Source: Minwuiaceae bacterium
GTDB lineage: Bacteria > Pseudomonadota > Alphaproteobacteria > Minwuiales > Minwuiaceae
NCBI GenBank assembly: GCA_028278525.1
Contig: JANQEE010000045.1
Span: 169,649 to 233,648 of the forward strand
Length of the DNA: 64,000 nt
Direction: 5' to 3'
Shown here: piece after piece, positions 27,901 through 37,247 of the stretch
How positions within the stretch are numbered: the stretch's first letter is position 1
How the letters are laid out: every line of letters begins with the position of its first letter
Program-made: the position numbers and the translations under genes
The notes under the pieces: generated by a model
The model's database searches: none
What the model was told of the DNA's origin: nothing
The model's input: the letters and a program-made list of their open reading frames with translations, nothing else

Positions 27901-28692
27901 CTACTCTACGGCGTAGGTCCGATCCCCGGCATTCGCATTGGAACCGGCGTGGGGGTTCACGTGGGACCATGCCGTATCCCGGCTGAAATCGGACCGAGCA
28001 TCGGTGCGTCTCCGCGCCTGCAGAATGCGGTAGCCGCCGCGCTCGGTCTTCAGCAAGGCGGCTTGCGACGGGCCCGTCTTCAGCTTCTGACGCAGATGAA
28101 AAATGTGAGCGGTCAATCGCTGCGCAGGAATCTGCGCGTTGTCGCCCCACACGGCGCCGATCAGGTCCGCACGGGGCACAACCCGGTTCCCGGCGAGACA
28201 AAGGCGCCTGAGAATCGCAGCCTCGGTGCCGCTGAGCCTGACCTCACGGCCCGTTTCGCGATGGCTCAACAGATTGGACGCCGCCCGGAAAAGGTAGGGC
28301 CCAACCTGGAAAACCGCTTCGTTACACTGCCTGTACCGACGGACATGCGCACGGATGCGCGCACGCAGAACGGACGGCGCGACCGACCTTGCAACGTAGT
28401 CGTCCGCGCCGGATTCGAGACCGAAGATCATGTCGGACTCGATGTCGGATTCGCCCAGCAGGATAATCGGCGCCGTAAAGCCCCTCTGGCGCATCAGCTT
28501 GCAGACCTGAAAACCGTCCAGGTCAGGTAAACCGACGCTGAGCAGCGCGACCTCCAAAGCATCGTTTCCCGCCGACCTCAGGGCGCAAACACCGTGACGC
28601 TTCTCAATGAATTCAAACTCGTCATTTAGCGCAAAATACCCGGTCAGCGTTTCGCAAAATGCTGCATCGCTGTCCGCCAACAAGACCTGCAT
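27901..28692 (-). CDS. OmpR-type response regulator with degenerate receiver
   Basis: A 263-aa protein: receiver-like domain (1-115), winged helix (about 125-220), then a 40-residue polar tail. The ATG at 28692 follows GGGAGGGG by eight bases. The phospho-acceptor Asp is replaced by Ser52 (ALLSVGLPDLDG), the conserved Lys by Arg102 (DDYVARS), and the switch Thr/Ser by Gly80. The acidic pocket (ADSD, residues 6-9) is kept. Phosphorylation is therefore unlikely, and regulation by partner binding or another signal is more plausible. The winged helix has the normal LSGTEAAILRRL and LTAHIFHLRQKL segments. No histidine kinase lies beside it. Confidence 0.88.
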   Translation of the reverse strand: MQVLLADSDAAFCETLTGYFALNDEFEFIEKRHGVCALRSAGNDALEVALLSVGLPDLDGFQVCKLMRQRGFTAPIILLGESDIESDMIFGLESGADDYVARSVAPSVLRARIRAHVRRYRQCNEAVFQVGPYLFRAASNLLSHRETGREVRLSGTEAAILRRLCLAGNRVVPRADLIGAVWGDNAQIPAQRLTAHIFHLRQKLKTGPSQAALLKTERGGYRILQARRRTDARSDFSRDTAWSHVNPHAGSNANAGDRTYAVE

Positions 28693-28898
28693 GCTATCTG
28701 CCCCTCCCAATCAAACTCGCCGAACGGCGCTCTCCGGCCACGCGTTCCGGAGAACATCCACTTGAGCGCCTATATTCGACCTGTTTCTCTTTATAGATGT
28801 ATTCGCCGTCGACGCTTCACCAGTCACGAGTCGTCACATTGCGGCGACCGGTGCCTTATGCAGCCGGATTGGGCGGCGGGGAGCGACTTCCGACCGCT

Positions 28899-29477
28899 TT
28901 AGAACAAGTTGGCGAGAGGAATGGTGTAAGTCAGCAGGACCGACTCCGCGCCGTCGTTTTCGTTATGGATGTCGGCATTGGAGATATGGCCCACTTTGAG
29001 TCCGAGGCGGGTGTTGTCGTCGAAGCGGTAGGCGACGTCGATCCCGAGGTAAAACTGAAATGTGCCTCCCAGCGGTTTACCGTCGCCACTGTGGTAGGCC
29101 GCCACGCCTGCGGCCGGCGTGAACACCACACGGTCGGTCCACTGAAACTCGAAATAGAAACCGCCATATCCGAAGACGCCGCCGTCCGAGTTGGCCAGCA
29201 CCCCGACCATGGGTCCGAGGAACAGCAGCTTCTGGCCCAGGCGGTATTCGGCCCGGATTTCGGCCGAGGCCGGGTCGGTCTTGACGGCATCGAAGGCCCC
29301 GACGCCGATGGTGACCGCATCCGGGCCGTCGCCGATTAGAGCGAGATCGCCGATCCGGAAAACAACGTCGCCGACCGGGGGATGCTCAGGCTCCGCCGCA
29401 GCCGCCCAGACCGGGCCCAACAGGAACATGGCCGCCAGCCAAAGACGGCGGGTGCATCGTCTTAGTTTCTTGGCCAT
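28899..29477 (-). CDS. pagL: Lipid A 3-O-deacylase (PagL)
   Basis: A 192-aa outer-membrane beta-barrel with an N-terminal signal peptide of about 27 residues. The C-terminus carries the catalytic residues His164, Ser166 and Glu178 in GHISNADIHNENDGAES, the same spacing as the His-Ser-Glu triad known from Pseudomonas aeruginosa PagL (126, 128, 140). It removes the 3-O acyl chain from lipid A at the outer leaflet. It ends with the usual aromatic residue (LANLF). It lies downstream of the porin gene in the same direction, separated by a GC-rich hairpin. Confidence 0.88.
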   Translation of the reverse strand: MAKKLRRCTRRLWLAAMFLLGPVWAAAAEPEHPPVGDVVFRIGDLALIGDGPDAVTIGVGAFDAVKTDPASAEIRAEYRLGQKLLFLGPMVGVLANSDGGVFGYGGFYFEFQWTDRVVFTPAAGVAAYHSGDGKPLGGTFQFYLGIDVAYRFDDNTRLGLKVGHISNADIHNENDGAESVLLTYTIPLANLF

Positions 29478-29517
29478 TCGACGACAAATACATCCATACG
29501 GTTCAAGGTGAAGAAGA

Positions 29518-29554
29518 GCGCCGGCCGGCCAGCCACCGCAGGGCCGGCCGGCGC
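29518..29554 (-). terminator. GC-rich hairpin between porin and pagL
   Basis: Arms GCGCCGGCCGGCC (29518-29530) and its complement (29542-29554) are perfect over 13 bp with an 11-base loop. On the minus strand it lies 34 bases after the porin stop and is followed by CTCTTCTTC, only weakly T-rich. It may end or weaken porin transcription before pagL; a factor-independent terminator is possible but the tail is poor. Confidence 0.55.
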
Positions 29555-29587
29555 GACGGTCACGTCGTAGCGTACCTTACGGTCGGG

Positions 29588-30949
29588 CTAGAAAGTGAAC
29601 CGCCCGGATGTCTGTATGCGCCATTGGTCGTTCGTGTCGTCGCCGAAGGTGTTGTTGTCGACTTCCGCCCGGCCGTAGATACCTTCGATTCCAAGCGAGA
29701 CCCGCGGCACCGGCGCCCACTGAAGATTGAAATGCACGGTATCCAGCGTACTCGCGACCGTCTCCGGCACGTCATCGTCGTCGACTTCCACATGGCCCCA
29801 GGCCACCTGGCTGCGCAGATAGTCGTTCCAATGGTGGATGTAGCCGACAACGGCGCCATACTGCGTCACCGTATCCAAATTGCCGTCCGCATCCAGGAAA
29901 GCACCCAAACCAGGCGCCAGCATATAGCGACCGATGCCATCGCCGCCTTGAAGGTTGACCTGTACGGTATCGCGCCCGAAGACGGTGGCGGACAGCGACG
30001 CATGCAAACCCCAGCCGAATTCGGTCTCATCGACATCCGCCGCGCCGCCAAGCCCGTTCTCCGCCGTCAGCCAGCGGCCAACGCCAGCGAATTTGGCGGT
30101 GTAGGCCTCCCCGGTATACTTGATCGCCGCGGTCAGATCCGGGGCCCGGTCGAAGCCGATGCCGCCCAGGGACTCGTCAAGCCGGGGGCCCGCCGCCGTA
30201 CGGCCGTCGGATTCCGGGTTCTCCGCGGAGAAAGATATCGCGGTGTCCTGCCGCGGCGTAAAGGTGTAGCGAATCTGAGCCTGCCGGATGAACGGCATGC
30301 CGGTCGGCCCGAAAAAGTCGAGCGTCTCCGGATAGGAATGAAGGCTCATGAAGTTCGTCCAGTTCTGCCCGACCAGCAAACCGCCCAGGGTGCCGTAGGC
30401 GTGGCGCAGACGGAGCGTGGAGGAATTCGAGAACGTCTCGTTGCCGCCGGCGCCCTCGAAGTCGCCTTCGATGTGGGTTCGAACCTCGCCCAGGTCGGTC
30501 GGGGTCCAGGTCTTGAACCAGAGCCGCGACTGGCGGGCATGGAAGCGCACATGACCTTCCTGCCTGTCCTCTGCCGTGCCCGACAGCGGAATGAGGCTGG
30601 CGGCGAAGCTTTCGCCGTTCTGCGATTTGACGTCGTAAATCGCGTCGCCTTTCGCGTAACCGCCGATCTGCAAAGACGTGTCGGTGCCCGGCAACTTGTA
30701 GCTCCGCGGCTTGTCTCCGCCGACGACGGCTTGCACCGGCGCCGCCGCCGGCTTTTGCTCGAGTCCGTCGACCTGCTTTTGCAGCGCATCGATCTGCGCT
30801 TTCAGTTCTTCCACGGTTTGCGCCGAGGCCGGAGAACTCAAGACGGTCGTGCTCAGCAGCGCCGCCGCGCAAATCGCAGGGCCGCGGCCGACCTGGCCCC
30901 ACCTCGGTCCGGATTGCGAAGGTCCACCCGGAATTGTCACGCTTTCCAT
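29588..30949 (-). CDS. DcaP-like outer-membrane porin
   Basis: A 453-aa porin. The ATG at 30949 is preceded by GAGG sequences, with a TTG 30 bases further upstream as an alternative. After a signal peptide (ending near PASAQ) comes a short heptad coiled coil (VEELKAQIDALQKQVDGLEQK region), a Pro/Ala linker and a 16-18-stranded barrel beginning LQIGGYAKGDAIYD, with the final strand ending in Phe (SGRFTF). This layout matches the DcaP family of trimeric channels, which take up small anionic compounds. The substrate here is unknown. The long AT-rich region upstream suggests a strong or regulated promoter. Confidence 0.88.
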   Translation of the reverse strand: MESVTIPGGPSQSGPRWGQVGRGPAICAAALLSTTVLSSPASAQTVEELKAQIDALQKQVDGLEQKPAAAPVQAVVGGDKPRSYKLPGTDTSLQIGGYAKGDAIYDVKSQNGESFAASLIPLSGTAEDRQEGHVRFHARQSRLWFKTWTPTDLGEVRTHIEGDFEGAGGNETFSNSSTLRLRHAYGTLGGLLVGQNWTNFMSLHSYPETLDFFGPTGMPFIRQAQIRYTFTPRQDTAISFSAENPESDGRTAAGPRLDESLGGIGFDRAPDLTAAIKYTGEAYTAKFAGVGRWLTAENGLGGAADVDETEFGWGLHASLSATVFGRDTVQVNLQGGDGIGRYMLAPGLGAFLDADGNLDTVTQYGAVVGYIHHWNDYLRSQVAWGHVEVDDDDVPETVASTLDTVHFNLQWAPVPRVSLGIEGIYGRAEVDNNTFGDDTNDQWRIQTSGRFTF

Positions 30950-31223
30950 ATCCTCGATACCTCGTTCGAAATCTGCCAACCAATCGGTCGACGAGGCTAC
31001 AAGCGGGTTAGCGTGAATTCTCCAATAAAAACACTGTATTCACAGCGTTTTGACTGGTGATTTTATTTTGTAAATAAAAATATAAACGGAGAAATTCTTG
31101 TTCATTAATGAAATGGTGAAAAAGAAACAGACGCTAGTCAGTTCGGCATAACGGCCCGCAACCCGACCGGTCGTCGAATCGAAAATCCGCGCAGGCGGCC
31201 GGGGCCGCCAACGCGAATATCGG
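30950..31223. other. AT-rich intergenic region upstream of the porin
   Basis: This 274-base gap contains an island (about 31020-31135) far more AT-rich than the rest of the window, including a TTTATTT-TGT-AAATAAA inverted repeat near 31063-31079 and several TATA-like hexamers. It lies directly upstream of the porin start, so it probably holds the porin promoter and regulatory sites. I could not fix a convincing -35/-10 pair. A short GGCGGCC/GGCCGCC hairpin lies near 31194-31209. Confidence 0.5.
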
Positions 31224-31700
31224 TCAGTCGTCGCTTGGGGAGCCGAGCGCCGGGTTGCGCTTATAGCCAGGACCGACGGTCAGCGGTTTGTCAGGCACCA
31301 CGGTCTGATCGACCGAGGATTGGAAGGCCTTGCGGTAGGTCGCCAGTACGGTCCTGGTAGCGGGATCGACGAGACGCAGTTCAACCCAATAGTCCCGGTC
31401 GGCCCGGATGCCCGTTAGCGGCGGCGAGCGGAAGCTGTAGTCGAGCTGGCCCCAGCGCGCCGTCTGCTCGACAACCCACGGCTCGCCGCCGGCCGGATCC
31501 TCGAAGCTGGCGATCAGCCGCGTGCCGGACGGGATCTTGCGCTTCTGGTGCGCGATGAAGCCGTAGTACGCATCGGCGACGCGGTAATTGACGATGAAGC
31601 CGCCGCCGGTGAATTCGATGTAAGGCTCGTCTTCCGAACCGCCATCACAGGCGGTTAAAAGCAGCAGCAGCGCGATGCACCATCGCGCCGTCACGGCCAT
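31224..31700 (-). CDS. Small hypothetical lipoprotein
   Basis: A 158-aa exported lipoprotein of unknown role. The start at 31700 overlaps the end of the upstream VOC gene and gives a short signal peptide with lipobox LLLTAC (Cys21 or nearby). The mature part is rich in beta-strand-like stretches (FIVNYRVADAYYGFIAH, RDYWVELRLVDPATRTVLATYRKAFQS) that suggest a small immunoglobulin-like or beta-sandwich fold. No cysteine other than the lipidated one stands out. It is the second gene of a two-gene unit with the VOC protein. Confidence 0.78.
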   Translation of the reverse strand: MAVTARWCIALLLLLTACDGGSEDEPYIEFTGGGFIVNYRVADAYYGFIAHQKRKIPSGTRLIASFEDPAGGEPWVVEQTARWGQLDYSFRSPPLTGIRADRDYWVELRLVDPATRTVLATYRKAFQSSVDQTVVPDKPLTVGPGYKRNPALGSPSDD

Positions 31701-32071
31701 TCGTTGGCGCCGGTCTGGAAGTCGTCGCGTTGCGGCGGCACGATACAGAAGCGGTGGCCGCTGGGCGCTTCCATCACCCACCAGCGCTTGATCCGCGCGA
31801 CCCGCTTCGCGCCGAGCGCCTCCAGACGATCGGCCTCCGCGTCGATATCGTCGCTTTCGATGTCGATATGCACGCGGCTGGGATGGTCGACCTTCTGAAG
31901 CAGCACGTGCGGGCCGGCCGGAGATTCTTTCAGGCCAACGTAATTGGCAAACTGCGGGTCCGACGAGCGCTCCGGCGTACCGCCGAGGACGCCGCTCCAG
32001 AATGTCGCGTCTTCGTCCAAATCGTCCGTCTCGCAATCGATGACGATCGCGCCGAGCCTGCTTTTATGCAT
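31691..32071 (-). CDS. VOC/glyoxalase-like domain protein
   Basis: A 126-aa protein with two beta-alpha-beta-beta-beta modules. It resembles the Glyoxalase_6-type VOC proteins: GAIVIDCETDDLDEDATFWSG at the start, then HVLLQKVDHPSRVHIDIESDDIDAEADRLEALGAKR, and a late WWVMEAPSGHRFCIVPPQ. The pattern of His and Glu suggests a metal or ligand pocket, but family members include both enzymes and binding proteins. Its stop overlaps the start of the lipoprotein gene. Confidence 0.82.
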   Translation of the reverse strand: MHKSRLGAIVIDCETDDLDEDATFWSGVLGGTPERSSDPQFANYVGLKESPAGPHVLLQKVDHPSRVHIDIESDDIDAEADRLEALGAKRVARIKRWWVMEAPSGHRFCIVPPQRDDFQTGANEWP

Positions 32072-32138
32072 CCTGTCGCCTCCAACTAACCTTTAATATC
32101 GTTATTAGCGGTTAGAGTGGGTGTGCGACTGTCCGCTG

Positions 32139-32873
32139 TCAAGGCCGCTTGGACAGAGCCTCGGCCGCCGCCCTGCGCGCCGCCTTTCGGGTCATGCCGG
32201 CTTTCAGGCGCGCATCGTACAACAGGGCGATCAGGGTTTCGTCCAGTGCCGTCAAATGGGAATGCGGGCTGTCGGCGGCGAGGACCGATCCGGTCTCCTG
32301 CGGCAAGGGAAACAGCAGTCCGAACATGCGCAGCAACTCCGCGCCGAGACAGCCGTGCACCACCTGCGGCAAACGGTCGACCGGCACGAAGACGATTGCC
32401 TCGTTCAGCGCCTGGCCGCGGGCATTGACCTGGCCGCCGCAGACCGCTTTGGACGCGCGGTAGCCCTTCAGGACCGCGCTCATCTGCGCGGGATCGGGCA
32501 AATAGCGCTCGAGAATCGAGTTGTATTCGCCGTCCGTGACATCGCTGAACCGGGGCACGAAATAGATCACCATGTCGGCGGCGATGTCTTCCGCCACCTC
32601 CAACGACAGGCCGGTGAGTTCGCTCAACCGGTCGACATGGTCGATGGCCCAGGTCCGGTACCGCTTCGGCGCCCGCCCGACAAGCCGGACGCGAATCGGC
32701 CGATCCCACTTGAACAGCCGCGATTCGGCGGTTTCGGGCATGGGACCGAAGACGGCGGTCTCGAATTTCGCCAGGACATCGCCGTCCCGCAGCCGGGTGT
32801 CGGCATCGCCGGCCATCGCGAAATCGGCAAAAAACAGGGCAAAAAGAACCGGGATTACGCGCCCAAAAGCCAT
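32139..32873 (-). CDS. Exported DUF2927-family protein
   Basis: A 244-aa secreted protein with a signal peptide of about 21 residues (ending FAMAGD). The body matches my memory of the DUF2927 family: KWDRPIRVRLVG near residue 55, the IYFVPRF segment, a conserved Cys pair (AVCGGQ and VHGCLGAELLRMFGL) and HLTALDETLIALLYDARLKAGMT near the end. Function unknown; a degenerate zinc-peptidase-like fold has been suggested for such proteins. It is divergent from pyrB with 119 bases between. Confidence 0.82.
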   Translation of the reverse strand: MAFGRVIPVLFALFFADFAMAGDADTRLRDGDVLAKFETAVFGPMPETAESRLFKWDRPIRVRLVGRAPKRYRTWAIDHVDRLSELTGLSLEVAEDIAADMVIYFVPRFSDVTDGEYNSILERYLPDPAQMSAVLKGYRASKAVCGGQVNARGQALNEAIVFVPVDRLPQVVHGCLGAELLRMFGLLFPLPQETGSVLAADSPHSHLTALDETLIALLYDARLKAGMTRKAARRAAAEALSKRP

Positions 32874-32992
32874 GCTCGAAAGTCCCCTCAGAACCGGCCC
32901 GACTATAGAAAAACCCCGGCTGTACTGACAATGGCGGGGAATTCGAGCGAACGCTTGCGCGCCGGGGATCGTGCTGCGATATTCCCGCTTTA

Positions 32993-33973
32993 ATGAGTGA
33001 AGCGCCCCATCTGGCTCCAGACCTCTCCGGCATCCGGTTTTCGCACCGCCATCTGCTGGGGACGGAGGGGCTTTCCGCCGACGACATCGCCGTCATCCTG
33101 GATCTGTCCGAGAGTTTCGTCGAACAGAATCGGCAGATCGACAAGAAGCTGTCGGCGCTGCGCGGCCGCACCCACATCAACCTGTTCTTCGAGAACTCGA
33201 CCCGGACGCGGACATCGTTCGAACTGGCCGGCAAACGGCTGGGCGGCGACGTCATCAATATGTCGGTCGGCAGTTCCGCGATCAAAAAGGGCGAGACCCT
33301 GATCGACACGGCGATGACGCTGAACGCCATGCATCCGGACGTGCTAGTGATGCGGCATCCGGATTCCGGCGCGGCGGAACTGCTGAGTCAGAAGGTCGAC
33401 TGCGCCGTGATCAATGCCGGCGACGGCAGCCACGAACACCCGACCCAGGCGCTGCTGGACGCGCTGACCATCCGCCGCCGGCTGGGCCGGCTGGAAGGCC
33501 TGATCGTGGCAATCTGCGGCGACATTGCACACAGCCGCGTGGCGCGGTCGAACATCCACCTGCTGAACACCATGGGTGCGAGGGTCAGGCTGGTGGCGCC
33601 GCCGACCCTGCTGCCCGACGCGGTGGAGCGACTGGGCGTCGAGGTACATCACGACATGACGTCGGGCCTGAAGGACGCGGACATCGTGATGATGCTGCGG
33701 CTGCAGACCGAACGCATGCAGGGATCGTTCGTGCCGTCGATCCGCGAGTACTTCCATTTCTATGGGTTGGATGCCGGCAAGCTGGCCGTCGCCAAACCCG
33801 ACGCCCTGATCATGCATCCCGGCCCGATGAACCGCGGCGTCGAGATCGACGCCGAACTGGCCGACGACATCCACCGCAGCGTGATCCGCGAGCAGGTGGA
33901 GATGGGCGTCGCCGTGCGTATGGCCTGCCTGATGCTGCTGACCCGGCACCTGTCCAACTGGCAGGGCACGTGA
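32993..33973 (+). CDS. pyrB: Aspartate carbamoyltransferase catalytic subunit
   Basis: A 326-aa enzyme forming carbamoyl-aspartate in pyrimidine synthesis. The carbamoyl-phosphate loop [13 protein letters not shown] (about 64-76), the 80s loop with [21 protein letters not shown] and the aspartate-binding region [10 protein letters not shown] are intact. No pyrI regulatory subunit is seen. Instead the stop overlaps the start of a dihydroorotase-like gene (TGATG), as in species where PyrB is assembled with an inactive PyrC' partner. There is no clear ribosome site in front of the ATG. Confidence 0.97.
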   Translation: MSEAPHLAPDLSGIRFSHRHLLGTEGLSADDIAVILDLSESFVEQNRQIDKKLSALRGRTHINLFFENSTRTRTSFELAGKRLGGDVINMSVGSSAIKKGETLIDTAMTLNAMHPDVLVMRHPDSGAAELLSQKVDCAVINAGDGSHEHPTQALLDALTIRRRLGRLEGLIVAICGDIAHSRVARSNIHLLNTMGARVRLVAPPTLLPDAVERLGVEVHHDMTSGLKDADIVMMLRLQTERMQGSFVPSIREYFHFYGLDAGKLAVAKPDALIMHPGPMNRGVEIDAELADDIHRSVIREQVEMGVAVRMACLMLLTRHLSNWQGT

Positions 33974-35277
33974 TGGCCGGGCCGAAGGTCGCCTACCTGA
34001 ACGCCCGGCTGATCGATCCGGCGAACGGCGTGGACGGTACCGGGGCAGTGCTGACGGATGGCGAGCGGATCGCCGATTGCGGCCCGGGCCTGTTCACGGA
34101 AGGCGTGCCGGACGGCGTCGAGCGGGTCGACTGCACGGGGCTTTGCCTGACGCCCGGGCTGGTCGACATGCAGGTGCATGTGCGCGAGCCGGGCGCGGAG
34201 CATCAGGAGACCTTCGCCAGCGCCGGCCAGGCCGCGGTCGCCGGCGGCGTCACCAGCCTGGCCGCGATGCCGGATACCGACCCGGTGATCGACGACGTCG
34301 CGCTGGTGGAATATGTGCTGCGCCGCGGCAACGAGGCGAGTCCGGCCCGGATTTACCCGATCGCCGCGGCGACGAAAGGCCGCGGCGGCAACCAGCTCAC
34401 CGAGCTGGGCCTATTGCGCGATGCCGGCGCCCGCGCCTTCTCCGACGGCAACAGGGCGATTTCCAATGCCCTGGTGATGCGCCGCCTGCTCGCTTACGCC
34501 AGCGCCCACGATTGCCTGATCCTGCATCACCCGCAGGAACCGGCGCTGGGCAACGGCGGCGTGATGAACGAAGGCGAGGTCGCGACACGGCTGGGGCTCG
34601 GCGGCATCCCCGCCGCCGCGGAAGCGATTATGGTCGAGCGCGACGTCCGGCTGGTGGAACTGACCGGCGGCCGCTATCACGCGACATTGCTGTCCACCGA
34701 GGCGGCGTTGAACGTGGTGCGGCAGGCCAAGGACAAGGGGCTGCCGGTCACCTGCGGCACGGCGCCGCATTACTTCGCGCTGAACGAAAACGCCGTCGGC
34801 GACTACCGCAGCTTCGCCAAAACAACGCCGCCGCTGCGCAGCGAGCGGGACAGAAAAGCCGTGGCGGAAGCGCTGGCCGACGGGACGATCGACGTCATCG
34901 CCTCCGCGCACAGCCCGCGCGACGTGGAAAGCAAACGCCTGCCGTTCGCGCAGGCTGCCTATGGCGTCGTCGGGCTGGAGACCATGCTGCCGATCGCCCT
35001 GGAACAGCATCACAACGGATCGGTCCCGCTGACCACGCTGATCCGCGCGATGACGGCAAACCCGGCGAAACTTCTGGGATTGGACGGCGGCAGTCTGACG
35101 CCGGGCGCGCCCGCCGATATGGTCCTGTTCGACCCGGACCGGGCCTGGCGGATCGACGCCGACACGTTCGTCTCCAAATCGAAGAACTCGGCGTTCGACC
35201 AGAAGCCGGTGCAAGGTCGCGTGGTGCGGACTATTGTTGCCGGAATGACCATGTTCGACGCGACGAACGATGCCTGA
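33973..35277 (+). CDS. Dihydroorotase-like protein, catalytically degenerate (PyrC'/PyrX)
   Basis: A 434-aa type I dihydroorotase homologue that has lost most metal ligands. The HxH motif reads [10 protein letters not shown] (Gln67, His69). The HCED motif region is HHPQEP (185-190). The HvaH position reads HATLLS (Leu239 instead of His). The usual PHH reads P-H-Y (265-267). The catalytic ATDHAPH segment is A-S-A-H-S-P-R (310-316), so the base Asp is Ala312. The overall fold, including GGVMNEG and the C-terminal amidohydrolase strand, is kept. Such proteins serve as structural partners of PyrB. A true dihydroorotase must lie elsewhere. It overlaps pyrB by one base and plsY by eight. Confidence 0.9.
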   Translation: MAGPKVAYLNARLIDPANGVDGTGAVLTDGERIADCGPGLFTEGVPDGVERVDCTGLCLTPGLVDMQVHVREPGAEHQETFASAGQAAVAGGVTSLAAMPDTDPVIDDVALVEYVLRRGNEASPARIYPIAAATKGRGGNQLTELGLLRDAGARAFSDGNRAISNALVMRRLLAYASAHDCLILHHPQEPALGNGGVMNEGEVATRLGLGGIPAAAEAIMVERDVRLVELTGGRYHATLLSTEAALNVVRQAKDKGLPVTCGTAPHYFALNENAVGDYRSFAKTTPPLRSERDRKAVAEALADGTIDVIASAHSPRDVESKRLPFAQAAYGVVGLETMLPIALEQHHNGSVPLTTLIRAMTANPAKLLGLDGGSLTPGAPADMVLFDPDRAWRIDADTFVSKSKNSAFDQKPVQGRVVRTIVAGMTMFDATNDA

Positions 35278-35899
35278 CCTGCTGGGCGACCTGAGCTACA
35301 CGTGGCCGTATGGGCTGGCCGTCCTGCTCGGCTACCTGCTCGGCTCCATCCCGTTCGGGCTGGTTGTGACCAAGCTGGCCGGGCTCGGCGACGTGCGGCA
35401 GATCGGCTCCGGCAATATCGGCGCGACCAACGTGCTGCGCACCGGCCGCAAGGGATTGGCGCTCGCCACACTGATCCTGGACGGCGGCAAGGGCGCAGCG
35501 GCGGCATTGATCGGCATGCTGTATTTCGGGCCCGATATCGCGGTGCTGGCCGGCGGCGGGGCATTCGTCGGGCATCTATTCCCGGTGTGGCTGAGGTTCA
35601 AAGGTGGCAAAGGGGTTGCGACCTTCCTTGGCGTGATGCTGGCCGTCTCGTTCTGGGCCGGGCTTGGCGCCTGCCTGACCTGGCTGGTCACCGCAGCGAT
35701 TTTCCGCTTCTCCTCGCTGGCGGCGCTGGCCTCGGCGGCTCTGGCGCCGGTCTACGCCTATCTGCTGTATGACTTTCAGAGGATGGAGCTCGGGGCGTTC
35801 ATGGCGGTTTTGATCTTCATCCGCCACCACGCCAATATCCGCCGGCTGCTGCGCGGCGAGGAGCCGAAGATCGGCGGAGACAAGAAAGCCGCCAGTTGA
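35270..35899 (+). CDS. plsY: Glycerol-3-phosphate acyltransferase PlsY
   Basis: A 209-aa inner-membrane enzyme that acylates glycerol-3-phosphate from acyl-phosphate. Motifs: [15 protein letters not shown] (motif 1), [14 protein letters not shown] (motif 2) and [18 protein letters not shown] (motif 3), with five hydrophobic segments. It is in its usual alphaproteobacterial position between the pyrB/pyrC' pair and dprA. It overlaps pyrC' by eight bases. Confidence 0.97.
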   Translation: MPDLLGDLSYTWPYGLAVLLGYLLGSIPFGLVVTKLAGLGDVRQIGSGNIGATNVLRTGRKGLALATLILDGGKGAAAALIGMLYFGPDIAVLAGGGAFVGHLFPVWLRFKGGKGVATFLGVMLAVSFWAGLGACLTWLVTAAIFRFSSLAALASAALAPVYAYLLYDFQRMELGAFMAVLIFIRHHANIRRLLRGEEPKIGGDKKAAS

Positions 35900-35930
35900 C
35901 GCTTTTTACGTAGTGCGCAACCATCCGGCG

Positions 35931-37082
35931 ATGCACGCGCCTCGCCGCCCCCTTTCCGACGACGAACGGCTGGACTGGCTGCAACTGATCCGCAGCCGGA
36001 ATGTCGGGCCGATCGGCTTCCATCAGTTATTGCGCAGGTTCGATACCGCCGGCGCGGCTCTGGAAGCGCTGCCGGAACTGGCCAGGCGCGCCGGGTCCGC
36101 GCGCTCGGTCCGGGTCGCAAACCGCGACACGGCGGAGCGGGAGGTGGACGCCGCCCACCGCGTCGGCGCCCGCCTGATCGCAAGTATCGAACCGGACTAC
36201 CCCGAACCGCTGGCGGCGATCGAGGACGCGCCGCCGATCATCGCCGTCAAAGGCGACATCGCGCTGGCGCACCGCTCCTGCTGCGCCATGGTCGGCGCGC
36301 GCAACGCGTCCGCGGCCGGCTTGCGCTTCACCCGAGACGTGGCCGCCGCGCTGGGCGAAGCGGGGCTGACCGTCGTTTCGGGCCTGGCGCGGGGCATAGA
36401 CGGGGCGGCCCATGCCGGATCGCTCCCAACCGGCACCGTGGCAGTGCTGGGCGGCGGCATCGACATCCCCTACCCCAACGAAAACGCCAAGCTCTATGCC
36501 GAGATCGCCGAACGCGGTTTGCTGATCGCCGAAACGCCGGTCGGCACGCAGCCGCAGGCACGGCACTTTCCACGGCGAAACCGGCTGATCTCCGGCCTGT
36601 CGCTCGGCGTGCTGGTGGTCGAGGCGGCGCTCCGCTCCGGCTCCCTGATCACCGCCCGCATGGCGCTGGAACAGGGCCGCGAGGTGTTCGCCGTGCCGGG
36701 CTCGCCGCTCGACCCGCGCTGCCGCGGCACCAACCGGCTGATTCGCGACGGCGCGGTGCTGACGGAATCGGCCGATGACGTGCTGAAGGGTATCCGGGGC
36801 ATGGTGGCACGGCCGCGCAGGCCCAGGAGACCACAGATCGACCTGCCGGTCGGCGACGCGCCGACCGCACCGGCCGCGCCTGCGAACGGCCACGCCGCCC
36901 TGACTGAAAAACTGGGGCCGACGCCCGTGCATGTCGACGAGTTGGTCCGCCTGACAGGCTTAAGCGCCCAGGCGGTAGCGACCGCCCTGCTGGAACTGGA
37001 ATTGGCCGGTAAGATCGAACGCCATCCCGGCAACAAGGTGTCCGGCACGGCGGGCGGCGCGGCGGTCTCAACACTTCGTTAG
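35931..37082 (+). CDS. dprA: DNA-processing protein DprA
   Basis: A 383-aa protein that loads RecA on incoming single-stranded DNA. Residues 10-70 form a helical SAM-like N-terminal domain. The extended Rossmann fold starts near 80, with VGARNASAAGLRFTRDVA and the GLARGIDGAAHAGSL motif that binds DNA, then NRLISGLSLGVLVVEA. The last 70 residues form the C-terminal winged helix (VHVDELVRLTGLSAQAVATALLELEL). The start is set at the ATG at 35931; a GTG at 35913 is possible and neither has a strong ribosome site. It is preceded by plsY at 31 bases. Confidence 0.95.
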   Translation: MHAPRRPLSDDERLDWLQLIRSRNVGPIGFHQLLRRFDTAGAALEALPELARRAGSARSVRVANRDTAEREVDAAHRVGARLIASIEPDYPEPLAAIEDAPPIIAVKGDIALAHRSCCAMVGARNASAAGLRFTRDVAAALGEAGLTVVSGLARGIDGAAHAGSLPTGTVAVLGGGIDIPYPNENAKLYAEIAERGLLIAETPVGTQPQARHFPRRNRLISGLSLGVLVVEAALRSGSLITARMALEQGREVFAVPGSPLDPRCRGTNRLIRDGAVLTESADDVLKGIRGMVARPRRPRRPQIDLPVGDAPTAPAAPANGHAALTEKLGPTPVHVDELVRLTGLSAQAVATALLELELAGKIERHPGNKVSGTAGGAAVSTLR

Positions 37083-37247
37083 GGTGCCATGGACAATATC
37101 CCATTGATTTTGCCCGATTGACTTCGCATGTAGATTTGATCATTGTCCCGGTCCCAGCATGCCGGGCGCTCGGAAGCAGTCGGTAAAAACCATGTAAAAT
37201 CAAGCCCATGGCGGGCTTGTGCGGTTCGTTTAGCGGAACTTGTCGTG

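Noticed and set aside
31224..32036. Extended version of the lipoprotein gene starting further upstream
   Set aside because: The extra residues overlap the VOC gene in another frame and are Arg-rich and unconserved; the ATG at 31700 gives a proper lipoprotein signal.
37083..37247. Possible TTGACT promoter upstream of topA
   Set aside because: The hexamer at about 37115 has no convincing -10 element at 16-18 bases, so I did not annotate it.
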